A stretch of 36,788 nucleotides of DNA, taken from Candidatus Delongbacteria bacterium. Lineage in GTDB: Bacteria > JAGOEH01. Below the pieces are notes generated by a model. It ran no database searches and had not been told where the DNA came from. It saw only the letters and a program-made list of their open reading frames with translations. Location of the stretch: the NCBI GenBank assembly GCA_017997825.1, contig JAGOEH010000009.1, positions 1-36,788 of the forward strand. The letters are read 5' to 3'. A program made the translations under genes and the position numbers. Positions 25,751-34,737 of this stretch are shown piece after piece. Every line of letters starts with the position of its first letter. Positions within the stretch are counted from its first letter, which is position 1.

Positions 25751-25784
25751 AAAACCCATCGGGTTCTACCCGCTGGGTTTTTTT
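25751..25784. terminator. bidirectional terminator between tRNA-Arg and the MFS gene
   Basis: The outer stem AAAACCCA/TGGGTTTT and inner stem CGGGT/ACCCG are separated by one mismatch and closed by a TCT loop. On the plus strand a run of seven T follows, ending the tRNA transcript. On the minus strand the stem ends in TTTT, so it can also stop the MFS operon, whose last gene ends at 25808. Confidence 0.88.
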
Positions 25785-25807
25785 ATTGTGCGCCCGGCAG
25801 GGTGCAC

Positions 25808-26998
25808 CTACTTTAGATAATTCCGACTCACCTGGCTGAACAGCACTATCAACAGTGAGAGTATAAAAATCGATAATCCGAGCAGGCTGATATCCTGAGT
25901 GGTCCGGGTAAGTTGCCAGCCCATCAGGGCGCTCCCCAGAGCGCCGGCTCCAAGAGTCAGCGTCCCATACAGTGACGAAGCGGCACCGGCCTGACTCTTA
26001 TACCGGGTTAAAACCGATTTGATCCCAATCGGAACCTGCATCCCAAATCCAATACAGTAAACCATTCCGGCTACTAACAACATCATGATCCCGTAGTGAT
26101 CAGTCAGAATCATCCCAACAAAAATCAATCCGGACACTACGATCACCCAGGCCCCGAATCGATAGATCCGGAACATGGAGGTCCGTTTCATGCCGTAGCT
26201 GCATAAATACCGACCTATAATCATTCCCACGATCAGAAACAGACTGGTCAAACCAAACTGCACCGGGGATAGCCCGAAAAGATGCATCAAAATAAAGGGA
26301 GCGGAGACCAGATAGATGCCTTGAATACAAAAACACAAAATAACGGGAAGAATGACGATAATAAAATAGGGATCGATCAGCATCTTGAAATAGACGGTCA
26401 GCATGGAAAAGAATGAGAAGGGTTGCCGATCGGATGGTGACAGGGTTTCGGGAGCGAAATACCCGACGATGGCCGCTACCCCCAACGTCGACAGGGCCAG
26501 GGTATGGAAGGTAGAGCGCCAGCCGAAGCTTTGGGTCAAAAATCCTCCGGCTATGGGCGCCAATACCGGCGCCAGACTGCCGACCACCCCGATCATCCCG
26601 ATGATTCCAATCACCTGATGATCATCGACACTATCCCGGATAATGGCCCGGCTTAGAATCGGGATGGCACTCCCTCCAGCCGCCTGCAGCAATCGGCCCA
26701 ACATGAATGTAAAATACCCATCGGCCAGTGCACAAATCCAAGACCCAATTAAAAAAAACACTATCCCTACCATCATCAACCGCTTCCTGCCTAAGCGATC
26801 CGAAAGCGGCCCCAGAAAAAACGAGACGGCCGCAAACATGATGCCGTACCAGGTCAGAGTATCCGCCAATTGCCGGGTACTGAGAAAAAACTCCTCGCCG
26901 ATTCGCGTTATAGCCGGAAGATAGAGGCTGTTTGCCATCCTTGACAAAAGGGTCAACATAATCAGATACAACCCGATCGAACCATGGGAAAGTCGCAT
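25808..26998 (-). CDS. MFS efflux transporter, Bcr/CflA-like
   Basis: This 396-residue protein has about twelve hydrophobic segments and the MFS motif A between segments 2 and 3 (GPLSDRLGRKR, residues 63-73). The early LYLPAITRIGEEFFLS and the later GSLAPVLAPIAGGFL with FGWRSTF resemble the Bcr/CflA drug:proton antiporters, which export small hydrophilic compounds, peptides or drugs. It starts four bases after the ATP-grasp/GH3 gene and is the last gene of that operon, just before a terminator. In this setting the likely cargo is the amide product made by the two upstream enzymes. That is inference; a general multidrug or sugar role is possible. The inner-membrane location is clear. Confidence 0.88.
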   Translation of the reverse strand: MRLSHGSIGLYLIMLTLLSRMANSLYLPAITRIGEEFFLSTRQLADTLTWYGIMFAAVSFFLGPLSDRLGRKRLMMVGIVFFLIGSWICALADGYFTFMLGRLLQAAGGSAIPILSRAIIRDSVDDHQVIGIIGMIGVVGSLAPVLAPIAGGFLTQSFGWRSTFHTLALSTLGVAAIVGYFAPETLSPSDRQPFSFFSMLTVYFKMLIDPYFIIVILPVILCFCIQGIYLVSAPFILMHLFGLSPVQFGLTSLFLIVGMIIGRYLCSYGMKRTSMFRIYRFGAWVIVVSGLIFVGMILTDHYGIMMLLVAGMVYCIGFGMQVPIGIKSVLTRYKSQAGAASSLYGTLTLGAGALGSALMGWQLTRTTQDISLLGLSIFILSLLIVLFSQVSRNYLK

Positions 26999-27002
26999 AG
27001 CC

Positions 27003-29561
27003 CTATTCTCCGGAAATCGTATGGACGATCATCTCAGGGTAGGGAATGGACTGGTAGATCACCGGCAGCTTGACCTGGCTGATGCTCTGTCCGGAAGCGG
27101 TCCTTGCTTGGTATAACCTGGCCTGCCATCCGGCCCCCATGATAATCAGGCGGGGGGATCGAATCAGATTCTGTTCACGGTACAGACTATAGATCACCGC
27201 CTGACTCCGGATTTGCAGGTCGAGCTCATTCAGTCGTTCAAGATTCCAACTCTCGGGTTGATCGGATTCGATCAGAAAATCATAGCGATGCTGCTGTTCA
27301 TCGGCAAAAACCCCAAATTGCCGCCAGGGGATTCCCTTCTCCCGGGTGAATTGGGTAAAAATATCCAGCAGATGAGATCCGGCCAGTTTTTCGCCGGCAA
27401 TATTGGCGATATCACGGGTTTTACTGACAAAGTAGATCTTGGGATTCTGTCCGGCAAATCCCCTGACGGTAACGATATCGTGCAGATCATACCGATACAG
27501 ACCGGAATAAGAGGTGATCAGCAACCGATAGCTTTCGCCGTCCTGGAGTTGATGGGCCATCAACGGTTCACCGCCCGCCAAGGGGACGAATTCATAAAAG
27601 TATCCGAAAAGTGTCAGAGGTCCTTCGGGATGATCGGGTTCCAGCGGGACATTAATCTTGGCTTCACTGGCCCCGTATCCGCAATCCATGAACCGGGTAG
27701 ATTCCGGCAGTCTGGGTTTGAGTTGATCACGGTATCGCCCGACACTCCCGGACGTCCAGCACAGTACCACCATCAGCTTCGGCCAGTAATCCCGGGGATC
27801 GAGCGATCCGCGGGTCGATAGGCCGGCCGCCAGTTGGGCGGAGCGTTCCGGATTGGGTTTCATCTCGCCGCACGACTGCAAATGGTTCCGGATCTCATTG
27901 GAAATTTCCATCTCCTCATTCAGGGTCCCCTGGGCGATATCCCGGATTATAACATCCCGGTACCGATCGGCCAAATCGAACAATTCGCTCAAGCGCCCGG
28001 GATTGTTGCCTACCGTGGCGGTGACATCCGGATGAATCAGTGACAGCCGCATCAGGGTATAATCCAGAGCGGTGGCATTCTGGATCTGAAGAATCTCAGG
28101 CGGATAGGCCAGACGCTGGATGATCTCCGGAGAAGAATCCATCATCGTCAATCCGGAAGCCGTCCCGATCGGGATCCCGGAATCGGTTCGACCGTATTCG
28201 GATCGGTTGGCCAACGGTAAAAACTTCCCGTTCATGATCTCGGGAAAATGCTTTACAATCATGGCATTTCTCAAACGGCTGCTGACCGCCTTGGCCAGTT
28301 TTCCACGCGGGCTTTCCGGGAGCAGCTTGCTGTTGCCGGTGGTTCCGCTGGTTATAATAAAATGGGAGGTCTCTCCCTGAAACAGAATATCGGAATGTCC
28401 GGCTTCCATCTCCTCAATATGATCCTTGATCGCCGTCCAGTCCATAATCGGCACCCGGCGGCGGAAATCCTCGATACTCCGGATGGAATCGAAATCATGC
28501 TCCCGACCGAATCGGGTAGTTGCCCCGTGCTTGATAATATCGAGCAATACCTCGTGCTGGACCTCGGATGCATGACCGCAAGCGGCCATGAAATGACGAG
28601 CCAGATCGATCTCCTTGAGCCGGCTCCACTGATCGATGCCGACCGGCCGAGCTCCGGCCGGAGTATCCTGTCGGCGGGCTGCCAACTGACGCCCAATGCT
28701 CTTCAACACTTCCACCGGAACATTGATATCACAGCATGATTCAATGCCCTGAAATCCGGGAACCGAATTGACTTCACCGACCACAAAGTCATCCCCTTTG
28801 AACAATAGATCGATCCCGCCGATATTCAGATCGATGGCCTCGATGACGGATTTCGACAACGCACGGATTCGATCGGTCATCGGGTAGGATTCGACCCGGC
28901 CTCCGGCGGAAAAATTGGATTTGAATCCCTCCGCATGTCGGTTTTTTCTCAGCATACAGACCACCGGCTGATATCCGATCACCAACACCCGCAAATCCCG
29001 GCCCCGGCTGTCGGCGATGAATTCCTGGGCCACAAAATCACGACCCGGATCACCCGCTGCCAGCATTTCCAGCAACGTCGAGAGTTCCGGTTCCGAACGT
29101 ATCAGGGACACTCCAATCCCCTTTGATCCATCGATTACCTTAAACACCAGCGGCCAGCCCAAGTGTTCACCCAACCGGCCGGCGGAAATCCCCTCTCGCC
29201 ACAGGATGGTTTGGGGAACCGGAATACCGTGTTTGGCCAGCAGCTGGAGGGTATAAAGCTTGTCCCGGGTTCGCCGCAGCGTTTCGGCCCGGTTGATACA
29301 CAAAATCCCCTGAGTCTCCAACTGCTGCAACAGAGCGATATTAAAATAATCGGCATCCTCCACCAATGCCGCCATCACAAACATGGGCGGCGAAACACTC
29401 ACCCCGTTCCGATAGATCCGGTCCGGATGACCGGGATCCAACACCAGTTCAATTTCTCTGGGATCGATCAGCTCCAGTTTGATACCGGCTTTCCCCGCTT
29501 CTTCAGCGGCCCGTTCAAGTTCCGGAATCATCTTGCCGCGATACAAAATCCAACCATTCAT
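27003..29561 (-). CDS. fusion of RimK-like ATP-grasp ligase and GH3-type acyl-adenylating amide synthetase
   Basis: The protein has 852 residues. Residues 1-295 form a RimK/LysX-type ATP-grasp: substrate domain to about 95, Lys141, the glycine-rich GSKGIGVSLI (145-154), AQEFIADSRGRDLRVLV, and the metal-binding EVNSVPGFQGIE (Glu263, Asn265). Residues about 320-852 form a GH3 domain of the ANL-like adenylating superfamily: P-loop FIITSGTTGNSKLLP (401-415), GYGASEAKINVPL (628-640) and YSGLYRYDLHDIVTVRGF (685-702). ATP-grasp enzymes form amide bonds through acyl phosphates, whereas GH3 enzymes join carboxylic acids to amino acids through acyl adenylates. Both active sites look intact. Typical bacterial GH3 proteins are about 500 residues, so the N-terminal part is a true extra domain. 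AAAGGG lies seven bases before ATG. It is the middle gene of the operon, 15 bases after the HATPase-GNAT gene. Substrates are unknown. Confidence 0.9.
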   Translation of the reverse strand: MNGWILYRGKMIPELERAAEEAGKAGIKLELIDPREIELVLDPGHPDRIYRNGVSVSPPMFVMAALVEDADYFNIALLQQLETQGILCINRAETLRRTRDKLYTLQLLAKHGIPVPQTILWREGISAGRLGEHLGWPLVFKVIDGSKGIGVSLIRSEPELSTLLEMLAAGDPGRDFVAQEFIADSRGRDLRVLVIGYQPVVCMLRKNRHAEGFKSNFSAGGRVESYPMTDRIRALSKSVIEAIDLNIGGIDLLFKGDDFVVGEVNSVPGFQGIESCCDINVPVEVLKSIGRQLAARRQDTPAGARPVGIDQWSRLKEIDLARHFMAACGHASEVQHEVLLDIIKHGATTRFGREHDFDSIRSIEDFRRRVPIMDWTAIKDHIEEMEAGHSDILFQGETSHFIITSGTTGNSKLLPESPRGKLAKAVSSRLRNAMIVKHFPEIMNGKFLPLANRSEYGRTDSGIPIGTASGLTMMDSSPEIIQRLAYPPEILQIQNATALDYTLMRLSLIHPDVTATVGNNPGRLSELFDLADRYRDVIIRDIAQGTLNEEMEISNEIRNHLQSCGEMKPNPERSAQLAAGLSTRGSLDPRDYWPKLMVVLCWTSGSVGRYRDQLKPRLPESTRFMDCGYGASEAKINVPLEPDHPEGPLTLFGYFYEFVPLAGGEPLMAHQLQDGESYRLLITSYSGLYRYDLHDIVTVRGFAGQNPKIYFVSKTRDIANIAGEKLAGSHLLDIFTQFTREKGIPWRQFGVFADEQQHRYDFLIESDQPESWNLERLNELDLQIRSQAVIYSLYREQNLIRSPRLIIMGAGWQARLYQARTASGQSISQVKLPVIYQSIPYPEMIVHTISGE

Positions 29562-29576
29562 CGGATTACCCTTTCG

Positions 29577-31058
29577 CTATAATAGTGTTTCTTGAAAACA
29601 GGTTTCGATATAGTCCCGCAACTCACCCGCCAAAGGATCATACAGTTGAATCGAATTAAAATCAAAGCGTTGAGCAAACAAGCGGGTATACAGCATTGAC
29701 CACTGAATTCCGGATTCGACCATCCAGCCGGAAAAAAACAGACGCAGACGGCCGAGCTGATGGTCCAGGGTATCGGGAATGGGCCGCCCGGCAGCGATTC
29801 GAACATAAACGGTTTTAATACCGTCCGATTCGAGTTCGAACAACAGAGATTTCAACCGTAAATCGAGATCGGAGCCGATCGTTTCGACTTGAATCACCGC
29901 ATACCCATCCTCGCTCTCGACCTGATGCTTAAAGCGCGTTTCATCAGCCGGCTGTGAGGAATTATCATCGGGGGTGACAATATCCACCGGAATACCGGCG
30001 TTATCGAATAAGCGCCTGGAAAATCCGACATGCCGGGAAGGGACAAACAAACGGATTTGATCCTGAGGTGCCACCTGGCGAACCGCATGCAAAAGGCTTT
30101 CACGCCGCCCTTCCTCCGAATCCTCGATCCCCAGAAATCTGGCCTGGCCATGCACCGAGAGTTTCAGTCCCATCGGAGCAAAATGGAAAGCGCCACACAC
30201 CCTCTGGGACAGGGTATGGGTGGTCACCAGATTAACTTCGCAAAAAGGCAGAATGCGGGGATTGTCCTGAACAAATCGCTGAACGGTTTTGATCAACTGG
30301 AGTAATCCCATACTTCGGCGGTATTCGGGCTGGATCATGACCGCACCGATCTCGGATACATCCTTCTTGCCGGTATCCAGAATGATCACCATCTGCCCGA
30401 CAATAGCGCCGGCCGGATTGAGGGCGATAAACGAAATCACGCGTTCCTGCTCGATGGCTGTCGTCAGTTGATCGGTATAATAAAACAGATCTTTGGTATA
30501 GGAATAGCGGTAGGTCCGATAGGCCAACTCCACGATCCCCGGGGCATCGTCGCTGGTCGCCCGACGGACGGCCAGTTTTTCATGAGCCGATTCGCTCTGA
30601 GCGGGACTCAATTCAGGCAGGGTCAACTCGTAATGACGGATCCCGGGAATCTTTTTGAACAGCACGGTCTTCCATCCCCGAGACCCTTCGTTGGTGAATT
30701 TGAAGTGATCCACCATTTTCTCGATCAGGAAAAAGCGTAATCCATCGATATTTTCTTCCGGCCGGTCAGCCTGAAACCGTGGGATTCCTCGTTCATTAAC
30801 CGGAAGCCCCATATTACTAAAGGTGATCTGCAATCCCTCGGCCTGGATCTCGCAGATCACCTCAAACTGTTCCTCGATCCCGCTCCCGGGATAATTTTCC
30901 ACAATATGAGCCGCTGATTCTTCGACGGCAATACTCAAATCGGAGATCTCCGCCGGAGCCGCACCGACACAGCGGGCCGTTTCCGTCACAAATCCCACAA
31001 TCAATGGGATAAATTCCAATCGATAAAGCGTTCTAAGCTGAACCTGCATATCCACCAT
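29577..31058 (-). CDS. HATPase (anti-sigma-factor type) fused to GNAT acetyltransferase
   Basis: The protein has 493 residues. Residues 1 to about 140 resemble the RsbW/SpoIIAB HATPase_c_2 fold: the N-box EISDLSIAVEESAAHIVENY and the C-terminal box DGLRFFLIEKMVDHFKFTNEG are recognisable, but the usual Asp-x-Gly of the G1 box reads SNMGLP, so ATP binding is doubtful. Residues about 160-310 form a GNAT domain (LAVRRATSDDAPGIVELAY, then EIGAVMIQPEYRRSMGLL, with an imperfect acetyl-CoA loop). Residues 320-493 form a further alpha/beta region I do not recognise. The start could be ATG 31058 or the ATG three codons later; neither has a strong binding site. It is the first gene of a three-gene operon with the ATP-grasp/GH3 fusion and an MFS exporter. 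It may acylate the product or regulate it. Similar HATPase-GNAT fusions exist in other bacteria, as far as I know without a settled role. Confidence 0.82.
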   Translation of the reverse strand: MVDMQVQLRTLYRLEFIPLIVGFVTETARCVGAAPAEISDLSIAVEESAAHIVENYPGSGIEEQFEVICEIQAEGLQITFSNMGLPVNERGIPRFQADRPEENIDGLRFFLIEKMVDHFKFTNEGSRGWKTVLFKKIPGIRHYELTLPELSPAQSESAHEKLAVRRATSDDAPGIVELAYRTYRYSYTKDLFYYTDQLTTAIEQERVISFIALNPAGAIVGQMVIILDTGKKDVSEIGAVMIQPEYRRSMGLLQLIKTVQRFVQDNPRILPFCEVNLVTTHTLSQRVCGAFHFAPMGLKLSVHGQARFLGIEDSEEGRRESLLHAVRQVAPQDQIRLFVPSRHVGFSRRLFDNAGIPVDIVTPDDNSSQPADETRFKHQVESEDGYAVIQVETIGSDLDLRLKSLLFELESDGIKTVYVRIAAGRPIPDTLDHQLGRLRLFFSGWMVESGIQWSMLYTRLFAQRFDFNSIQLYDPLAGELRDYIETCFQETLL

Positions 31059-31204
31059 CTCGGTTAGAGGTTAAAAAGGGTTCCAATGGCCCTAATTATG
31101 ATCGTTCGGTCTATAATAAACCATCAAACGCTAACTTTTCTGATCTCTGATTCTCCCGGCTTGATAATCCGTGAGTTTAGTCGATTACGGTCAATATGGA
31201 ATAA

Positions 31205-31231
31205 AATATAACAAATGGGGGAATCTGTCAA
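31205..31231 (-). promoter_or_regulatory. promoter of the HATPase-GNAT / ATP-grasp-GH3 / MFS operon
   Basis: On the minus strand, TTGACA (31226-31231) is followed after 15 bases by TATATT (31205-31210), or after 17 bases by TATTTT. The leader to the first gene is about 140 bases. The stretch 31059-31204 holds no gene. Confidence 0.65.
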
Positions 31232-31303
31232 GCACTATTCATCAATCCCGAATCGCCGGAGGAACACATGACGAGTGGCCGGTTATCACCACGATATCGA
31301 TCA

Positions 31304-32332
31304 TTATTCGATGATCAGAACCTTAGCCCCCCTTATTTTTCGTTCTTTGAGTTCCAGCAGCGCTAAATTGGCATCCCGTAGAGCATACGAACAGATCTCG
31401 GGTTTAATTTCGATCCGGGCGGCCAAATCCAAAAATTCGATCACATCCTGCCGGGTGACATTGGCCACACTCTTAATCTCTTTTTCCATCCATAGATCCC
31501 GGGGGTAATCCAACTGAAGCCAGGCAGATTGATCGACCGCCTCCTTGCGGATGGCATTGATCACCATCCGTCCTCCCGGTTCCAGATTCCTGAGGCCTTG
31601 AATGATCGGATTCCAGACCGGAGTGGTATCAATCATGGCCCGCACCGACTCCGGAGCCGGGTCTCCGGCATCTCCGCTCCAATCCGCCCCCAATTGCATA
31701 GCGAATTCCCGTTCATTCCGACTCCGGGCGAATACCAGGATCCGGGAATGGGGATAGCAGGCCTTGACCATTTTCAATACCAGATGAGCCGAAGCTCCAA
31801 ATCCGGTCAATCCGAGCGATTCCCCATCCTGAAGACCCGTCAGGCGAAGGGATCGGTATCCGATGGCCCCGGCGCACAGCAGAGGGGCCACCTCATAATC
31901 GGAATAGTTCTCCGGCAATGAGAAGGCAAAATCCTGAGGTACCACCATATACTCACTATAACCACCGTCGGCGTCCCGGCCGGTAGCCCGAAACTCCCGG
32001 CACAAATTCTCTTCTCCCCGTAAACAGTAGCGGCAATGTCCGCAGGCCGACCAGATCCAAGCCACTCCCACCCGATCTCCACACCGATGACGCGTCACCC
32101 CGCGTCCGCACTCCACCACCCGGCCGACCACCTGATGTCCCAAAACCACCGGATAACGCATGGCCGGTGTTCGCCCCTCGATGATATCCAACTCGGTATG
32201 ACACACCCCGCAAGCCCCCACCCGGATCAGAACCTGATCCCGGCCCGGCACCGGCACCGGAATCTCCATCATCTCCAAGGGATTCCGCTCGACCGATAAA
32301 TCACAAATCCCACTCAGTCTCATCACCTTCAT
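31304..32332 (-). CDS. zinc-dependent alcohol dehydrogenase (MDR family)
   Basis: This 342-residue medium-chain dehydrogenase/reductase is of the usual family length. Catalytic zinc ligands are Cys44 (ACGVCHTELD), His66 (VLGHQVVG) and Cys153 (LLCAGAIGY). The structural zinc lobe has Cys97, Cys100, Cys103 and Cys111. The nucleotide-binding motif is LGLTGFGASAHLV (about 173-185). It oxidises alcohols or reduces aldehydes with NAD(P); the exact substrate cannot be read. AAGGAG lies six bases before ATG, with a promoter at 32419-32446, so it is probably expressed alone. A diverged remnant of a second copy lies at 34515-34679, on the other side of the TonB receptor gene. Confidence 0.95.
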   Translation of the reverse strand: MKVMRLSGICDLSVERNPLEMMEIPVPVPGRDQVLIRVGACGVCHTELDIIEGRTPAMRYPVVLGHQVVGRVVECGRGVTRHRCGDRVGVAWIWSACGHCRYCLRGEENLCREFRATGRDADGGYSEYMVVPQDFAFSLPENYSDYEVAPLLCAGAIGYRSLRLTGLQDGESLGLTGFGASAHLVLKMVKACYPHSRILVFARSRNEREFAMQLGADWSGDAGDPAPESVRAMIDTTPVWNPIIQGLRNLEPGGRMVINAIRKEAVDQSAWLQLDYPRDLWMEKEIKSVANVTRQDVIEFLDLAARIEIKPEICSYALRDANLALLELKERKIRGAKVLIIE

Positions 32333-32418
32333 CCCTCACTCCTTATGTTGATTGTCCCGGCTTGAAAATTCATTATTCCGGACTCCGACATGGTTGTAAA
32401 AGTCCCTGTCTCACCCGG

Positions 32419-32446
32419 TTCATACGGAATGATATCGGATTGTCAA
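32419..32446 (-). promoter_or_regulatory. promoter of the alcohol dehydrogenase gene
   Basis: On the minus strand, TTGACA (32441-32446), a 16-base spacer and TATGAA (32419-32424). It lies just beyond the end of the TonB receptor gene (32517) and about 85 bases before the dehydrogenase ATG. Confidence 0.6.
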
Positions 32447-32516
32447 ACCCACCTGATGATCGGTAATATGAAAAATACAGTGCAGGATATCAATATAAAA
32501 ATACCCCGGCAAATAC

Positions 32517-34373
32517 TCACGAATCTAAATCACCGATAACCGAATAACGGATTCCGATCGTTATCCATCGTCCCGGCAGCGGAATTCCCGAATAATCCAT
32601 TCCCGATCGGTTCAATAGATTGGATCCTCTGATAAAAAGATGACAAGAACCAATCGGATAACGAATTCCTCCATCCAGTTCCCAATGCTCATGGTACTGA
32701 AGACGCTTTTCATAGCACAAGCTCCAATCCAGCTCAAGGTGGCGGAACAGAGTCTGGGTTACACTGATAGTCACCTGATGCCGAAGGTGGTCCAACAAAT
32801 AACGAGATAAATATCCGTAACTCGATTTGCTGATTTGAAGATAGGTATAACCTAACCGGATTTGGTTTAATCCGATCTGTCCTCCCCAGGAGGGAAAACA
32901 GGCCAGATTATACTCAAACCCACGGATTCGCAGCTCAGTAATATTGCATGCCATCCAGGGATCCTCAACCTGTGTTTTCAACCAGTCGATCGTATTGGTG
33001 CCGTTTTTCAGAAAAAGCGCCAGCCCCATACTATATCGTTCCGAATAAAGCGAAAGACCGCTTTCATACTGTATCGTTTGTTCGGGTTTTAGACTGGAGT
33101 TTCCCAGGCTGACCGGACTGGCATAGAAACGCTCGGTGAAGGAAGGAATTCGGAAGGCCTTACTGAACGAAGAGAAGACTCTCCAACTGGAATTTAATTG
33201 ATAGCCGACATCGATACTGGGACAGTATTCCCAACCGCATCCCGTATAGTGACCAGCCATCCAGTTGGTATTGACCGAAATATTTCGATAGCGGATCGAC
33301 TGGTGTTCGGCAAAGACTCCATAAAAAGTCTGGGTGTGATCTCCCAGGTTAGTACTGGAAATCTCATCCTGCATCCATTCCCAACCCAGGCTGGATGTTC
33401 CGAAGCGATGATTTCTGGAGAATTGCAGTTGGGCTCCACGGCTATCGGTGGTATGACGATTGCGATACCATTCCGGACGGTCCGAATCGAGGATGTAATC
33501 ATCCTTTTTCTCTCGCCGGTTTGCCTTGGGTAAAATTAACCAGCCGGATCGACGGAATTCGGCACCGACCTGAAACAGGGAAGTCTGAATATGCTCCCAC
33601 TGCCGGGGATAATCCACCCCATAAAAACCATTGGCCCCGAACTGATGGTCATCATAACCAACCAGCCAATTCAGATTTCCAGCCTCATGGCGGATTGATG
33701 GCCGATAATTAAAACTGTAATGCTCAAACTGGGTATGAGGACGATACCCATCCGACCGATTCAGATTGATTCCCAGATGATGATTGGACATTCCTACCGG
33801 ATAAGCGGCATGAATGCCGGCCTCACCCCAACCATGCTGACCGATTGCCGAATGGAGAGACAATGATTTATCCCGGTTCCGGCGGGTGATGATATGGATC
33901 ACTCCACCGTAAGCATCGGCTCCGTAAACACCGGAAGCCGGCCCCTTCATGATTTCAATCCGCTCGATATCCGAAACGGCGACCGGCAGATTCAGATGAT
34001 GATGCCCGGTTTGTGGGTCATTGACCCGGACTCCGTCCACCAAAACTAGAACCTGATCAAAGCCGCCACCTCGAATGCTAATATCGCTTTGTACACCTCC
34101 CGCACCCCGTGAACGAAGATCCACTCCCGGTAATCCATTGAGCAAATCCTGAAGCGTATTCACCGAAAGTCGTTCAATTTCCGAGGATTGTAGCACAATC
34201 ATCGATCGGTTGGCTTGGGAAAACGGCATCGGTACCCGATGGGATGTTACCACCACCTCATTCATCGGATAAAGCTCAGGCGCCGGTTGTGCCGGCACAA
34301 CACCCCATCCTCCCGCCATCAGCCACCACAATACCGGATATAACCATGGCCGAATTCTAAATCTGTCGCTCAT
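32517..34373 (-). CDS. TonB-dependent receptor, BtuB/CirA-like size class
   Basis: This 618-residue protein has a signal peptide (residues 1 to about 29, ending VVPAQPA). A TonB-box-like MNEVVVTSHR is followed by a plug (about 45-170: VNTLQDLLNGLPGVDLRSRG, SDISIRGGGFDQVLVLVDGVR, IEIMKGPASGVYGADAYGGVI) and a 22-strand-sized barrel. Unlike the two large receptors it lacks the carboxypeptidase-like N-terminal domain, and its length fits BtuB, CirA or other small siderophore/cobalamin receptors. No cobalamin riboswitch (no CAGGAGACCTGCC-type box) is seen in the 140 bases upstream, so vitamin B12 is not supported. AGGAG lies six bases before the ATG. The only upstream promoter seen is at 34738-34766, before the dehydrogenase remnant. 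Confidence 0.92.
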   Translation of the reverse strand: MSDRFRIRPWLYPVLWWLMAGGWGVVPAQPAPELYPMNEVVVTSHRVPMPFSQANRSMIVLQSSEIERLSVNTLQDLLNGLPGVDLRSRGAGGVQSDISIRGGGFDQVLVLVDGVRVNDPQTGHHHLNLPVAVSDIERIEIMKGPASGVYGADAYGGVIHIITRRNRDKSLSLHSAIGQHGWGEAGIHAAYPVGMSNHHLGINLNRSDGYRPHTQFEHYSFNYRPSIRHEAGNLNWLVGYDDHQFGANGFYGVDYPRQWEHIQTSLFQVGAEFRRSGWLILPKANRREKKDDYILDSDRPEWYRNRHTTDSRGAQLQFSRNHRFGTSSLGWEWMQDEISSTNLGDHTQTFYGVFAEHQSIRYRNISVNTNWMAGHYTGCGWEYCPSIDVGYQLNSSWRVFSSFSKAFRIPSFTERFYASPVSLGNSSLKPEQTIQYESGLSLYSERYSMGLALFLKNGTNTIDWLKTQVEDPWMACNITELRIRGFEYNLACFPSWGGQIGLNQIRLGYTYLQISKSSYGYLSRYLLDHLRHQVTISVTQTLFRHLELDWSLCYEKRLQYHEHWELDGGIRYPIGSCHLFIRGSNLLNRSGMDYSGIPLPGRWITIGIRYSVIGDLDS

Positions 34374-34514
34374 TCTTCTCTCCTGTAAACCCTGGGGATT
34401 GGAGCTGAAAGGGAATCCACTATCGCTTCCCTCTCAACCGGAAAAATCGATCACGCTTTCATCAGACTGATGTTCGGATAAGGTTACGATCGGATAAGCA
34501 ACCGGGGAAATCCG

Positions 34515-34679
34515 TCATTCAATGAAATCCAACTCATCAGTGCATACTCCGCAGGCTCCCACCCGGATCAGGATCAGGATCTGATCCCGTTCCGGCACCG
34601 GAACCGGCAGTTTGCGGAATTCCAATGGATTCCGTTCCCGGGTCAAATCAACGATCCCATTCCATACCATCGCGTTCAT
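34515..34679 (-). pseudogene. N-terminal remnant of a second zinc alcohol dehydrogenase
   Basis: A 54-residue open frame (ATG 34679, AGGGA five bases upstream) matches the first ~52 residues of the 31304-32332 dehydrogenase: DLTRERNPLEFRKLPVPVPE against DLSVERNPLEMMEIPVPVPG, and RVGACGVCTDELDFIE against RVGACGVCHTELDIIE. It ends in a TGA directly after that point, and nothing of the zinc lobe or nucleotide-binding domain follows. A 6-base tandem duplication (CTGATC) adds two residues (LI) in the middle. The sequence has diverged well beyond a recent copy. It still has a promoter and ribosome binding site, so it may now act as a short upstream reading frame for the TonB receptor gene. Confidence 0.8.
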
Positions 34680-34737
34680 ACGGATCCCTACAACCATGAT
34701 TGACCGCTCAACGACTCAAACCCTTCATGTTGCCCCC

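Noticed and set aside
34374-34514. cobalamin riboswitch before the small TonB receptor
   Set aside because: No B12-box-like sequence is present. A GGGAA/TTCCC hairpin is seen, but that alone is not diagnostic.
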